From the NCBI RefSeq assembly GCF_000308435.1, contig NZ_BAFR01000352.1, positions 86,746 to 150,745 on the forward strand: a stretch of 64,000 nucleotides of DNA. The letters run 5' to 3'. A program made the position numbers and the translations under genes. Origin of the DNA: Nocardia araoensis NBRC 100135 (GTDB taxonomy: Bacteria > Actinomycetota > Actinomycetes > Mycobacteriales > Mycobacteriaceae). The notes under the pieces were generated by a model that had not been told where the DNA came from, searched no databases, and saw only the letters and a program-made list of their open reading frames with translations. Below are positions 32,670 to 41,972 of the stretch, piece by piece (the stretch's first letter is position 1; each line of letters opens with the position of its first letter).

Positions 32670-33940
32670 CCACGCCACAGTCCTCGACCCACCCCGCGCA
32701 CCTATCCAGCGGCGCCTGCCCGGTCGCACACGGATCGCCGATCGACACCGACGGTCCCAGAATCCCGCTCTATTCCGACGGATTCGCGGCCGACCCCCAC
32801 GGGATCTACCGGGAAATGCGCAGGCGCCACGGTTCGTTGGTCCCGATCGAACTGTCGCCAGGGGTGCCCGCCACGCTGGTGATCGGCTATCAGGAAGCCG
32901 TGCGGATCCTCAACGATCCCGAGCACTTCCCCGCCGATCCGCGCGTCTGGCAGAAGAACATCCCCGAGGACTCGCCCATCCGTCCCATGATGGAGTGGTA
33001 CCCGAACGCGCTGCGTAACAGCGGCGCCGCGCATGCCCGCTACCGGGGTGCGTACGTAGCGAGCATCGACGCCATCGATCTGCACGAAGTGCACTCGATG
33101 GTGGAACGCATCGCCGTTCCGCTGATCAACACCTTCTGCCAGACCGGGTCCGCCGATCTGGTCACACAGTACGCGTTCCCGCTCGTGTTCGAAGTGCTCA
33201 ACCGGATCGTCGGTTGTTCGACGGAACTGGGGCAGCGGGTCGCCACCGGCATGGCGATGTTGTTCGACACCGTCGAGGCTGCCAAGGGCATGCAGATGCT
33301 GTCCGAGGCGCTGATGGAGCTGATCCAGCAGCGCCGCGCGGAGCCGGGCGACGACGTGACCTCTCGCTTGGTCCATCACTCGGCCGGCCTCAACGACGAA
33401 GAGCTGTTGTCGAACCTGATCAGCCTCTACGGCGCCGGGATCGAGCCGCAGCAGAACCTGATCACCAACACCCTGCTGCTGATGCTCACCGACGATCGTT
33501 TCGGCGGCGACATGCTCGGCGGCGCGCTGTCGACGCGGGACGCGCTGGACGAGGTGTTGTTCAACGACCCGCCGATGGCGAACTTCTGCATCACCTACCC
33601 GCGCCAGCCCATCCTGATCGACAACGTCTGGTTGCCCGCGCACCAGCCGGTGCTGGTCAGCCTGGCGGCGTGCAACAACGATCCGGCGATCCGCGGCGGT
33701 GGTGACCGCACCGGCAATCGCTCGCACCTGGCGTGGGCGGTCGGACCACACGCCTGCCCCGCGAAGTCCGTCGCGTCCGTGGTCGTGCAAGAAGCCATCG
33801 ACCAGCTCCTCGATGCTCTCCCCGAGATGCAGCTGGCCGTGCCCGCGGACCAAGTGGTCTGGCGGCCCGGCCCATTCCACCGGGCGTTGGCGGCTCTGCC
33901 GGTCGTCTTCCCCAAATCCCCTCCGTTGAACATGGCGTAA
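32666..33940 (+). CDS. CYP157-like cytochrome P450 without ExxR (copy 1)
   Basis: A 424-residue P450-fold protein of the conservon type. The haem-ligand Cys is C364 in WAVGPHACPAKS. The K-helix motif ExxR is absent: the position reads E296-V-L-F299. The I-helix has GAGIEPQQN instead of AGxxT. Loss of ExxR is described for the Streptomyces CYP157 family, which also sits in conservons, so this is very probably that family. The start is TTG 32666 with GGAG eight bases upstream, overlapping the GTPase stop. No reaction is known; a regulatory or partner role with the next P450 is possible. Confidence 0.85.
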   Translation: MTTPQSSTHPAHLSSGACPVAHGSPIDTDGPRIPLYSDGFAADPHGIYREMRRRHGSLVPIELSPGVPATLVIGYQEAVRILNDPEHFPADPRVWQKNIPEDSPIRPMMEWYPNALRNSGAAHARYRGAYVASIDAIDLHEVHSMVERIAVPLINTFCQTGSADLVTQYAFPLVFEVLNRIVGCSTELGQRVATGMAMLFDTVEAAKGMQMLSEALMELIQQRRAEPGDDVTSRLVHHSAGLNDEELLSNLISLYGAGIEPQQNLITNTLLLMLTDDRFGGDMLGGALSTRDALDEVLFNDPPMANFCITYPRQPILIDNVWLPAHQPVLVSLAACNNDPAIRGGGDRTGNRSHLAWAVGPHACPAKSVASVVVQEAIDQLLDALPEMQLAVPADQVVWRPGPFHRALAALPVVFPKSPPLNMA

Positions 33941-33953
33941 GGAGAAGCGTCCG

Positions 33954-35183
33954 ATGTCGCAAGAGCCGATAGTCTTGGATCTGACCGGTTCCGATATCCA
34001 AGGCGAGGCGGCACGGCTGCGCGAGCGTGGGCCGGTGGCCCTGGTGGAACTGCCCGGCGGGGTGCCGGCGTGGTCGATCACCGATGCCGTCGTGCTCAAG
34101 AGCCTTCTGGCCGACCCGCGCGTCTCGAAGGATCCCAGGCAGCACTGGGCCGCGTTCATGAACGGCGAGATCACCGAGGAGTGGCCGCTGCACCCCTGGG
34201 TGGCGGTCGACAATATGTTCACCGCCTACGGCGCCGAGCATCGGCGGCTGCGCAAGCTGGTCGCCCCCGCGTTCACGCACCGTCGCACGGTGGCGCTTCG
34301 ACCGCGCATCGAAGCGATCACCGCCGAATTGCTCGACGGGCTGGCCGCGACGCCGCGCGGAACGGCCGTCGACCTGCGTGAGGGCTACGCCTATCCGGTG
34401 CCGATCCAGGTCATCACCGAGCTGATGGGTGTGCCCGAGCACTTGGGCCCCGGTGTGCGGACATGTGTCGACGGATTCTTCGACACCTCGTTCGGGCCGG
34501 AGGAGGCCCAGGCGAACTACCTGGAGATGTACCGGCTGATCAGCGAACTCGTGGCGTACCGGCGGGAATCCCCCGGCGACGACATCACGAGCGTGCTGAT
34601 CGCCAGCCGGGACGAGGAGGACGGCTCGCAGCTCACCGAGAAGGAGCTCGTCGACACCTTGATGCTGGTCATCAACGCCGGGCACGAGACGACGGTGAAC
34701 CTGCTGGATCAGGCCATCTTCGCATTGCTCACGCACCAGGACCAGCGTGCCGACGTGGCGGCGGGGCGGATTCCCTGGTCGGACGTGGTGGAGGAGGCGC
34801 TGCGCTACGAGGCGCCGGTCGCGCACCTGCCGCTGCGCTACGCCGTCGAGGACATCGACATCGCCGACGTCCGCATCCCCAAGGGCGAAGCTATCCTGGC
34901 TTCCTACGTGGCGGCCAATCGCGACCCGAAGGTGCACGGTCCGAACGCCGACGAGTTCGATCCGCGCCGCTCGGCGAAGGACCATGTGGCCTTCGGTTAC
35001 GGGGCGCATCACTGCCTGGGCGCGCCGCTGGCCCGGATGGAGGCCGAGATCGCCCTTCCGGCCATCTTCCGGCGCTTCCCGGACATGCGCCTGGCCGTCG
35101 ATCCGTCCGAGCTGGGCACCGTCCTCAGCTTCATCTCCAACGGCCATTCCGAGCTGCCGGTGTTCCTGGAGGCGACGGAGTAG
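33954..35183 (+). CDS. CYP154-like cytochrome P450 (copy 1)
   Basis: A 409-residue canonical bacterial class I P450. AGHETT lies at 242-247 (I-helix), ExxR is E281-R284 in EEALRYEAP, and the haem loop is FGYGAHHCLGAPLAR with ligand C354. The pairing of a CYP157-like gene with a CYP154-like gene behind a conservon copies the Streptomyces arrangement (for example CYP157C1-CYP154A1). AAGGAG precedes the ATG by seven bases, 13 bp after the preceding gene. Redox partners are not encoded here. Probable hydroxylase; substrate unknown. Confidence 0.9.
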   Translation: MSQEPIVLDLTGSDIQGEAARLRERGPVALVELPGGVPAWSITDAVVLKSLLADPRVSKDPRQHWAAFMNGEITEEWPLHPWVAVDNMFTAYGAEHRRLRKLVAPAFTHRRTVALRPRIEAITAELLDGLAATPRGTAVDLREGYAYPVPIQVITELMGVPEHLGPGVRTCVDGFFDTSFGPEEAQANYLEMYRLISELVAYRRESPGDDITSVLIASRDEEDGSQLTEKELVDTLMLVINAGHETTVNLLDQAIFALLTHQDQRADVAAGRIPWSDVVEEALRYEAPVAHLPLRYAVEDIDIADVRIPKGEAILASYVAANRDPKVHGPNADEFDPRRSAKDHVAFGYGAHHCLGAPLARMEAEIALPAIFRRFPDMRLAVDPSELGTVLSFISNGHSELPVFLEATE

Positions 35184-35250
35184 TCCGGGACCAGGTAGGA
35201 CACCTCGATCGACCCCGGCATGGGTGCTCGGCTGTGCCGGTGTCCGACAG

Positions 35251-35277
35251 CCCGTGTATCCCTCGCGGATACGCGGG
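35251..35277 (+). terminator. 11-bp hairpin between P450 pairs
   Basis: CCCGTGTATCC pairs with GGATACGCGGG (one G-U pair) around CTCGC, 68 bp after the CYP154-like stop. It may attenuate transcription into the next P450. The rest of this roughly 290-bp gap shows no gene. Confidence 0.5.
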
Positions 35278-35477
35278 CAGAGGTGTTCGACCGCAGGCGG
35301 GCGCATGCGGAACCCACCCGATCGCGCCGGTTGGGCGCACGAGATATGCTCTGGCGCAGGCGAATTCGGTATCGAGTCGAATTGGCCATGCTCACACGGC
35401 AGCTCGGCTTCCGAGATCCGGATCGCGTGTCGTGTGCCCACCCTGCTCGTCGAACGTTCCGATTTTGGAGTCACGTT

Positions 35478-36770
35478 TTGACCCACCCCCAATCCTCGAC
35501 ATCGTCCTTCCCCAGCGGCTGCCCGGTCCCGCACGGTTCACCGGTCGGCGCCGACGGACCCCGGATCGCGCTGTATTCGGACGATTTCGCGGCGGACCCA
35601 CACCATGTCTATCGAGACGCACGCGCGCGGTACGGTTCACTGGTGCCGGTGGAACTGTCACCCGGCGTGCCCGCGACGCTGGTGATCGGCTATCACACCG
35701 CGCTGCGCATCCTGAACGATCCGGACCATTTCCCCTCCGATTCGCGGACCTGGCAGCAGACCGTTCCGAGCGACTGCCCGGTTCTGCCGCTGCTCGAGTG
35801 GCGTCCGGCCGCCATCCGCAACTCCGGCGCCGAACACGCCCGCTACCGGCAGGCCACGGTCGCGGGCATCGAAGAGATCGACCAGTTCGCACTGCACAAC
35901 ACGGTGGAGCGGATCGCCGTGCCACTGATCAACACGTTCTGCGGGGACGGCTCCGCCGATCTGATCTCGCAGTACGCGTTCCCGCTCTCGTTCGCGGTGA
36001 TCAACGCCATGCTCGGCTGCCCGCCGGACATCGGGCAGCGGGCGGCGATGGGACTGGCCGCGATGTTCGAAGGCGTGGACGCCGAGCAGGGCAACACGAT
36101 GTTCAACGACGCGATGTCGGACCTGGTGGCGCTCAAACGTTCCCATCCCGGCGACGACATCGTCTCCCGGATTCTGCGGCACCCTGTCGATTTCGACGAC
36201 GAGGAGATGGTCCAGCAGGTGCTCATGCTGTACGGCGCCGGCATCGAGCCGCAGCAGAACCTCATCATCAACACCCTGCGGCTGATGCTCACCGACCAGC
36301 GGTTCGCCGGCGGCATCCTCGGCGGTAGCCTGTCGACGCGGGACGCCTTGGACGAGGTGCTGTTCACCGACCCGCCGCTGTCGAACTACTGCGTCACCTT
36401 CCCGCGGCAGCCGATCCTGATCGACGGCGTCTGGCTGCCCGCGCACCAGCCGGTGGTCATCAGCATGGCCGGATGCAACAACGACCCGGCGATCAACACG
36501 GGCGCCTACACCGACAACCGTGCTCATCTCGCGTGGAGCGTCGGGCCGCACACCTGCCCGGCCCGGTCGGTGGCCTATCTGATCGCCCAGGACGCCATCG
36601 ATCAGCTGCTCGACGCGTTGCCCGAGATGCGGCTCGGCGTCCCCGCGGAGCAGCTGACCTGGCGACCGGGCCCGTTTCATCGATCGCTGACCGCCCTGCC
36701 GGTCCTCTTCCCGGAAACCCCGCCCCTGCCCGTCTATTCGCCGCAGCCGGAGGGGAGCGCGGGACAGTAG
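35478..36770 (+). CDS. CYP157-like cytochrome P450 without ExxR (copy 2)
   Basis: A 430-residue paralogue of copy 1, clearly duplicated. The ligand is C360 in WSVGPHTCPARS; the K-helix reads E293-V-L-F296; the I-helix reads GAGIEPQQN. It begins at TTG 35478, six bases after GGAG, repeating the TTG start of copy 1. It has a Pro/Gly/Ser-rich tail of about ten extra residues (QPEGSAGQ). It is separated from its neighbours by about 300 and 200 bp, so it may have its own promoter. Confidence 0.85.
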   Translation: MTHPQSSTSSFPSGCPVPHGSPVGADGPRIALYSDDFAADPHHVYRDARARYGSLVPVELSPGVPATLVIGYHTALRILNDPDHFPSDSRTWQQTVPSDCPVLPLLEWRPAAIRNSGAEHARYRQATVAGIEEIDQFALHNTVERIAVPLINTFCGDGSADLISQYAFPLSFAVINAMLGCPPDIGQRAAMGLAAMFEGVDAEQGNTMFNDAMSDLVALKRSHPGDDIVSRILRHPVDFDDEEMVQQVLMLYGAGIEPQQNLIINTLRLMLTDQRFAGGILGGSLSTRDALDEVLFTDPPLSNYCVTFPRQPILIDGVWLPAHQPVVISMAGCNNDPAINTGAYTDNRAHLAWSVGPHTCPARSVAYLIAQDAIDQLLDALPEMRLGVPAEQLTWRPGPFHRSLTALPVLFPETPPLPVYSPQPEGSAGQ

Positions 36771-36786
36771 CCGTGCTCCCCTCCGG
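36747..36786 (+). terminator. Hairpin spanning the stop codon of CYP157-like copy 2
   Basis: CCGGAGGGGAGC pairs perfectly with GCTCCCCTCCGG across 16 bases that contain the TAG stop. The 12-bp GC-rich stem probably terminates or attenuates transcription. Confidence 0.55.
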
Positions 36787-36976
36787 CGAGCCGACAATCG
36801 CCGCGTTCCGATCCAGATTGGAGGTTGCCGCTCAGAGGTCGTCGTGCACACAGCTGATGAGGGTGTGCGCCGGCCTGTCACGATCCCCACGCAGCACGTC
36901 GACCTACGTCGTCGCGGCGCGCACGCGTCCGGTCGATCGCGTTCGTCGCATGTTCGTTCCCCTGGAGTTTCGTCTT

Positions 36977-38239
36977 TTGACCACGCCACACTTCCCGCCG
37001 TCCACTTCCGCGAGCGGGTGCCCCGTGTCGCACGGCTCGCCGATCGACACCAGCGGCCCCCGTTATCCGTTGTATTCGCCGGAATACGCGGAAGATCCGC
37101 ACAAGGCATACCGCGAGATGCGCCGCCAGTTCGGTTCGCTCGTTCCCGTCGAGCTGTCGCCGGGCGTGCCCGCCACCTTGGTGATCGGCTACCACACCGC
37201 GCTGCGCATCCTGAACGACCCCGATCATTTCCCGGCCGATCCGCGGATCTGGCAGAAGGACATCCCGGGCGAGTGCCCGGTCCTGCCGATGCTGGAGTGG
37301 CGGAAGAACGCCCTGCGTAGTGCGGGCCTGGAACATCTGCGCTACCGGCAGGCGAACGTCGTCGCCATCGCCGGGGTCGACCTGCACGCGCTGCACGGAA
37401 CCGTCGAGCAGATCGCCATCCCGCTGATCAACGCCTTCTGCGAGGACGGGGCGGCGGATCTCATCAGCCAGTACGCGTTTCCGCTCAGCTTCGCGGTGCT
37501 CAACGCCATGCTGGGCTGCCCGGCGGACATCGGCCAGCAGGTCGCGACCGGTATGGCCGCCATCTTCGAAGGCGTCAACGCGGACAAGGGCAACGCGATG
37601 CTCACCGACGCGCTGTTCGAACTGGTGCAGCTCAAGCGGAAGGACTTCGGCGACGACATCACCTCCAGACTGTTGCGGCACGAAGCCGGGCTGGACGACG
37701 TCGAGATGATCCATCAGCTGATCACCCTCTACGGCGCGGGCATCGAACCGATGCAGAACCTGATCGTCAATACGGTGCTGCTGATGCTCACCGACGAACG
37801 CTTCGCGGGAGATTTTCTCGGTGGCAGCCTTTCCACCCGCGACGCCCTCGACGAGGTGCTGTTCAACGACCCGCCGATGGCGAACTACTGCGTCAGCTTT
37901 CCGCGCCAGCCGATCCTCATCGACGACGTCTGGCTACCCGCGCACCAGCCGGTGCTGATCAGTATGGCGGGATGCAACAACGATCCGGCGATCGGCGTCG
38001 GGCAACGCACCGACAGCCGTGCCCATCTGGCGTGGAGCGTCGGCCCGCACGCCTGTCCGGCCCGGTCGGCCGCGTACCTGGTGGTGCAGGACGCGATCGA
38101 TCAGCTGCTCGACGCGTTGCCCGAGATGCGGCTGGGCGTCCAGCCCGGTCAATTGAGCTGGCGGCCGGGACCGTTCCATCGCGCACTGGTGTCCCTGCCG
38201 GTCGTTTTTCCGAAATCCCCTCCGCTGACCGTCTTCTAA
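36977..38239 (+). CDS. CYP157-like cytochrome P450 without ExxR (copy 3)
   Basis: A 420-residue third paralogue, close to copy 2. The ligand is C360 in WSVGPHACPARS; the K-helix reads E-V-L-F; the I-helix reads GAGIEPMQN. The start is TTG 36977, eight bases after GGAG, the third occurrence of this arrangement. It is followed after nine bases by a CYP154-like gene, so copy 3 and that gene repeat the copy 1 pair. The roughly 200 bp upstream hold no gene. Confidence 0.85.
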   Translation: MTTPHFPPSTSASGCPVSHGSPIDTSGPRYPLYSPEYAEDPHKAYREMRRQFGSLVPVELSPGVPATLVIGYHTALRILNDPDHFPADPRIWQKDIPGECPVLPMLEWRKNALRSAGLEHLRYRQANVVAIAGVDLHALHGTVEQIAIPLINAFCEDGAADLISQYAFPLSFAVLNAMLGCPADIGQQVATGMAAIFEGVNADKGNAMLTDALFELVQLKRKDFGDDITSRLLRHEAGLDDVEMIHQLITLYGAGIEPMQNLIVNTVLLMLTDERFAGDFLGGSLSTRDALDEVLFNDPPMANYCVSFPRQPILIDDVWLPAHQPVLISMAGCNNDPAIGVGQRTDSRAHLAWSVGPHACPARSAAYLVVQDAIDQLLDALPEMRLGVQPGQLSWRPGPFHRALVSLPVVFPKSPPLTVF

Positions 38240-38248
38240 GGAGTCCCG

Positions 38249-39475
38249 ATGGACACACAACCCCTGGTTCTCGACCCGGCGGGTGCCGACATTCAAGGTG
38301 AGTCCGCCCGTATTCGTGCGCGCGGGCCGGTGACCCTGGTCGAATTGCCGGGCGGCGTGCGGGCGTGGTCGGTCACCGACGCCGACGTGCTCAAGCGGTT
38401 GCTGGCCGACCCCCGGGTGTCGAAGGACGCCAAACAGCACTGGCCCGCGTTGCTCAACGGCGAGATACCCCAGGACTGGCCGTTGTTGCCGTGGGTCGCC
38501 GTGAACAACATGTTCACCGCGTACGGCGCCGATCACCGCAGGCTGCGCAAACTCGTCGCGCCCGCCTTCACCCACCGCCGCACCCAGGCGATGCGCCCGA
38601 TGGTCGAACAGATCACCGCGGACCTGCTGGACGCGCTCGCGGCGACACCGGCGGGCACAGCGGTCGATCTCAGGGAAGGTTTCGCCTACCCGCTGCCGAT
38701 CCAGGTCATCAGCGCGCTGATGGGCGTTCCGGAATCCCTGAACGCCGGTCTGCGCAAGTGCGTCGACGGCATCTTCGATACGTCGCTCGGGCCCGAGCAG
38801 TCCCAGGCCAACTACCTCGAGATGTACCGGATCCTGGGTGAGCTCGTCGCCTATCGGCGGCAGACGCCAGGAGACGACATGACCAGTCTGCTGATCTCGC
38901 ACCGGGACGAGGAGGACGGCTCACAGCTGAGCGAGCAGGAGTTGATCGACACGCTGCTGCTCGTCATCAGCGCCGGACACGAGACCACGGTGAACCTGAT
39001 CGATCAGGCCGTCTTCGCACTGCTGACCCACCCGGACCAGCGTGCCGAGGTGACCGAGGGCCGTGTGGGCTGGACCGATCTGATCGAGGAGGCGCTGCGG
39101 TACGAGTCGCCGGTGGCGCACCTGCCGCTGCGCTTCGCCGCCGACGACATCGAGATCGACGGCCTGCGCATCGCCAAGGGCGAGCCGATTCTCGCGTCCT
39201 ACGCCGGGGCGAATCGCGATCCGAAGCTGCACGGCCCAACCGCCGCGGAGTTCGACGTGCGGCGAGCGACCAAGGAGCATCTGGCCTTCGGCTACGGGGC
39301 GCATCACTGCCTGGGCGCGCCGCTGGCGCGGCTGGAAGCCGAGATCGCGCTGCCCGCGCTCTTCCAGCGCTTCCCGGACCTGCGCTTGGCGGCCGATCCC
39401 GCCGAACTCGGGACCGTGTCCAGCTTCATCTCCAACGGGCACGCCAGGCTGCCGGTGCACTTGGCGGCGGACTAG
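38249..39475 (+). CDS. CYP154-like cytochrome P450 (copy 2)
   Basis: A 408-residue canonical P450 and close paralogue of the gene at 33954. It has AGHETT, ExxR in EEALRYESP, and FGYGAHHCLGAPLAR with the haem Cys at the same position (354). AAGGAG precedes the ATG. Together with the preceding CYP157-like gene it forms the second pair in the array. A perfect terminator follows the stop, closing the conservon region. Confidence 0.9.
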   Translation: MDTQPLVLDPAGADIQGESARIRARGPVTLVELPGGVRAWSVTDADVLKRLLADPRVSKDAKQHWPALLNGEIPQDWPLLPWVAVNNMFTAYGADHRRLRKLVAPAFTHRRTQAMRPMVEQITADLLDALAATPAGTAVDLREGFAYPLPIQVISALMGVPESLNAGLRKCVDGIFDTSLGPEQSQANYLEMYRILGELVAYRRQTPGDDMTSLLISHRDEEDGSQLSEQELIDTLLLVISAGHETTVNLIDQAVFALLTHPDQRAEVTEGRVGWTDLIEEALRYESPVAHLPLRFAADDIEIDGLRIAKGEPILASYAGANRDPKLHGPTAAEFDVRRATKEHLAFGYGAHHCLGAPLARLEAEIALPALFQRFPDLRLAADPAELGTVSSFISNGHARLPVHLAAD

Positions 39476-39483
39476 CGGCGGAC

Positions 39484-39513
39484 CCGCGCCTCCGGTCGCG
39501 GCCGGAGGCGCGG
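39484..39513. terminator. Perfect 12-bp bidirectional terminator
   Basis: CCGCGCCTCCGG pairs with CCGGAGGCGCGG around TCGCGG, between the convergent P450 and split-barrel genes. Confidence 0.88.
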
Positions 39514-39514
39514 A

Positions 39515-40462
39515 TCAGCGCAATGCGTCGACCAGGCCGGACCTGCGCGCCTTCGCGAGTCCGCGCCGGGCGAGAAAACCATTGCCCAGCAACAGGATCG
39601 TCTTGTTCGGCGGCGCTTTGAAGCCGGACGCGGTGTGCGGCGCGTATACCGCGTCCGTACCGGAAACCTCCAGCCAGCCGGTGTTCTGCCGCGATTCCAA
39701 ACCGATCAGCTGGGAGCGATACTCGTGTGCCAGCAGCCCGGCGCGGCGTCCACCCTGCGGCAGGCCGGCCGGAGCGGTCAACCGCACACCGTCGGCGCTC
39801 GACCCGGCCACGTGCACCGGGACGACCGCCGGATAGCCGTCGGCCTGCCGGTAGCCGAGCAGGCGGTGCGGCAACTTCGCCGCCCGCGCCGCGGTGCGGG
39901 CGACGTCCACCCGGGGACCCGCGCCCTTCGCCGGTGGCTGTTGCGCCGCTGGTTCGTCGGAGGGCAGTGCGGCGCCGAGGATTTCGGGTGTGCCCGCCGC
40001 GTCGAGGTCCGGCCATGCGACGATGCGGTCGACGGTCACGGTCACCACCACGCGATCGGCGTAGTACGCGCGCAGCCACCGGTCCCAGAACAGACCGCGC
40101 CGCGGTGCACCCAGGTAGGGCGTGGCCTGGGCGCCGAGGCGGTCGAGCGACTCCTGGTCGGGTGTCGCGTCGAATGCCGCGGTGCCCTGCACCAGGACGA
40201 AGCGTGTGTTGTCCGAGTTCCCGATGCCGTGCTCGCGCGCGTGATACGCGAGCGCCACTTTGGGTTCCCGCTTCATTCGCTCCAGCTTGCGCCCGAAACC
40301 GAGCGAAGTGGTGAACCCGACCGTGCCCGCGGCCCGGTCGCGCAGCCCGATCGGCGACACCGCCGACACCACCGCGCCGCCCGCGGGCGTCACATAGGCC
40401 GCGGCACAGGTCAGATCGCCGCCGAGAATGTCGTCCACCTCGTCCGGCCAGGTAACCGCCAT
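39515..40462 (-). CDS. Pyridoxamine-phosphate-oxidase-like (split-barrel) protein
   Basis: A 315-residue protein with an N-terminal FMN/F420-type split barrel. Residues 1-150 show AAAYVTPAGGAVVSAVSPIGLRDRAAGTVGFTTSLGFGRKLERMKREPKVALAYHA, typical of flavin- or deazaflavin-dependent reductases (FDOR-like). The C-terminal half (from about 195) has further strand segments, perhaps a degenerate second barrel, with LPHRLLGYRQADGYPAVVPVHV. No reaction can be assigned. The ATG at 40462 begins 60 bp from the divergent transporter start. The two may share regulation. Confidence 0.75.
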   Translation of the reverse strand: MAVTWPDEVDDILGGDLTCAAAYVTPAGGAVVSAVSPIGLRDRAAGTVGFTTSLGFGRKLERMKREPKVALAYHAREHGIGNSDNTRFVLVQGTAAFDATPDQESLDRLGAQATPYLGAPRRGLFWDRWLRAYYADRVVVTVTVDRIVAWPDLDAAGTPEILGAALPSDEPAAQQPPAKGAGPRVDVARTAARAAKLPHRLLGYRQADGYPAVVPVHVAGSSADGVRLTAPAGLPQGGRRAGLLAHEYRSQLIGLESRQNTGWLEVSGTDAVYAPHTASGFKAPPNKTILLLGNGFLARRGLAKARRSGLVDALR

Positions 40463-40522
40463 GGAGCGGATTTTACTGCGCCGCCCTTGACGACGCGGCC
40501 GTCGGGAGCCGAAAGTGCGCAG

Positions 40523-41851
40523 ATGGTTTCCACCGCCGAGGCGGCAGACACGACGCTGCGCAAGGTCACGATTCGCCTGCTGCCCTTTCTCGGGCTGCTG
40601 TACTTCGTCAACTATCTGGACCGGGTCAACATCGGGTTCGCCGGGCCGAGCGGCATGAAGACCGAGCTCGGGCTCACCGAGACCGCGTTCGGGTTCGCCT
40701 CCGGCATCTTCTTCGTCGGATACCTGCTGCTGGAGGTGCCGAGCAACCTGGCGCTGCACCGGTTCGGCGCCCGGCGCTGGATCGCCAGGATCATGATCAC
40801 CTGGGGGCTGGTGGCCACGGCGATGGCTTTCGTGCCCGACGCCACCGTGCTGTATCTCCTGCGGTTTCTGCTGGGCGTGGTGGAGGCGGGTTTCTTTCCC
40901 GGCATCCTGCTCTATCTGACCTATTGGTTTCCTCAGGCGCAACGGGCGCGGATCGTCGCGTTGTTCATGACCGCGGTGCCCATTTCCACCGCGCTGGGCG
41001 CGACGGTGTCCAGCCTGATCATCGAATACGGCGACGGCGTCTTCGGGCTCAGCGGTTGGCGTTTCATGTTCTTGGTCGAGGGGCTGCCCGCCATCGCGCT
41101 GGCGGTGGTGACCTGGTTCTACCTGACCGACCGTCCCGAGCGGGCGAGCTGGCTGGCCCCCGCCGAACGCGATCGGCTGGCGGGTGAACTCGCCGCCGAG
41201 CGGGCCGCGTTGCGGCGCGCGGAGCACTGGACAGTGCGCCGTGCGCTGACCCATCCGCGGGTACTCGGTCTCGCTTTCGTCTACGGCGGCATCGTCTATG
41301 GTCTGTATGCGCTGGGTTTCTTCCTGCCGACGATCATCGACGGCTTTCAACAGCAATACGGCACGCACTATTCGGTGGTGCAGCGCGGACTGATCAATGC
41401 GGTGCCCTACCTCGTCGGTGCGGTGGTGATGGTGTGGTGGGGCAGGCGCGCCGACCGGACCGGTGAGCGGGTGTGGCACGTCGCCCTGCCCGCGCTGCTG
41501 GGCGGCCTGGCCATCCCGGTGGCGCTGTACCTCGGCAACCCGTTCGCGGCGATGATCGCGGTCACGGTGTGCGCCGTTGGCGTGCTCGCCGCGCTGCCGA
41601 CGTTCTGGGCTCTGCCCGGCACCTTCCTGTCCGGTGCCGCCGCGGCGGGCGGGATCGCGTTGATCAACTCGATCGGCAACATCAGTGGTTTCGTCGCCCC
41701 GTACGTCACCGGTGGGCTGAAGGACGTGACCGGCAGCCAGCGCGCCGGGCTGTGGGTGGTGGGATTGTGCATGATCGCCGCCGCGGTGGGCGTCCTGACG
41801 CTGCGGTGGCGCACCGGCGACGCTACGGCCGACCGGGGCGCGGATCTGTGA
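40523..41851 (+). CDS. ACS-family MFS transporter (anion:cation symporter)
   Basis: A 442-residue 12-helix transporter. It shows the family opening LPFLGLLYFVNYLDRVNIGFA, then the segment FFVGYLLLEVPSNLALHRFGARRWIARIMI and a second-half region ending with GGIALINSIGNISGFVAPYVTGGLKDVTG. This branch carries organic anions such as tartrate, phthalate, glucarate or 4-hydroxyphenylacetate with protons. It has no metabolic partner gene next to it; the split-barrel protein is divergent. The start has only a weak ribosome site. It is a paralogue of the transporter at 52891. Confidence 0.88.
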   Translation: MVSTAEAADTTLRKVTIRLLPFLGLLYFVNYLDRVNIGFAGPSGMKTELGLTETAFGFASGIFFVGYLLLEVPSNLALHRFGARRWIARIMITWGLVATAMAFVPDATVLYLLRFLLGVVEAGFFPGILLYLTYWFPQAQRARIVALFMTAVPISTALGATVSSLIIEYGDGVFGLSGWRFMFLVEGLPAIALAVVTWFYLTDRPERASWLAPAERDRLAGELAAERAALRRAEHWTVRRALTHPRVLGLAFVYGGIVYGLYALGFFLPTIIDGFQQQYGTHYSVVQRGLINAVPYLVGAVVMVWWGRRADRTGERVWHVALPALLGGLAIPVALYLGNPFAAMIAVTVCAVGVLAALPTFWALPGTFLSGAAAAGGIALINSIGNISGFVAPYVTGGLKDVTGSQRAGLWVVGLCMIAAAVGVLTLRWRTGDATADRGADL

Positions 41852-41972
41852 TCCCGGGCCCGCGGACGGCTCTGCTCGCCGCGGGCAGGTGCACGATCCG
41901 TGCCGCCGAACCGCGGCGGAATCGTCCGGAAGCAGGGATGCGCTCGCAATGTGGCGACCGCCACCATGCGTT

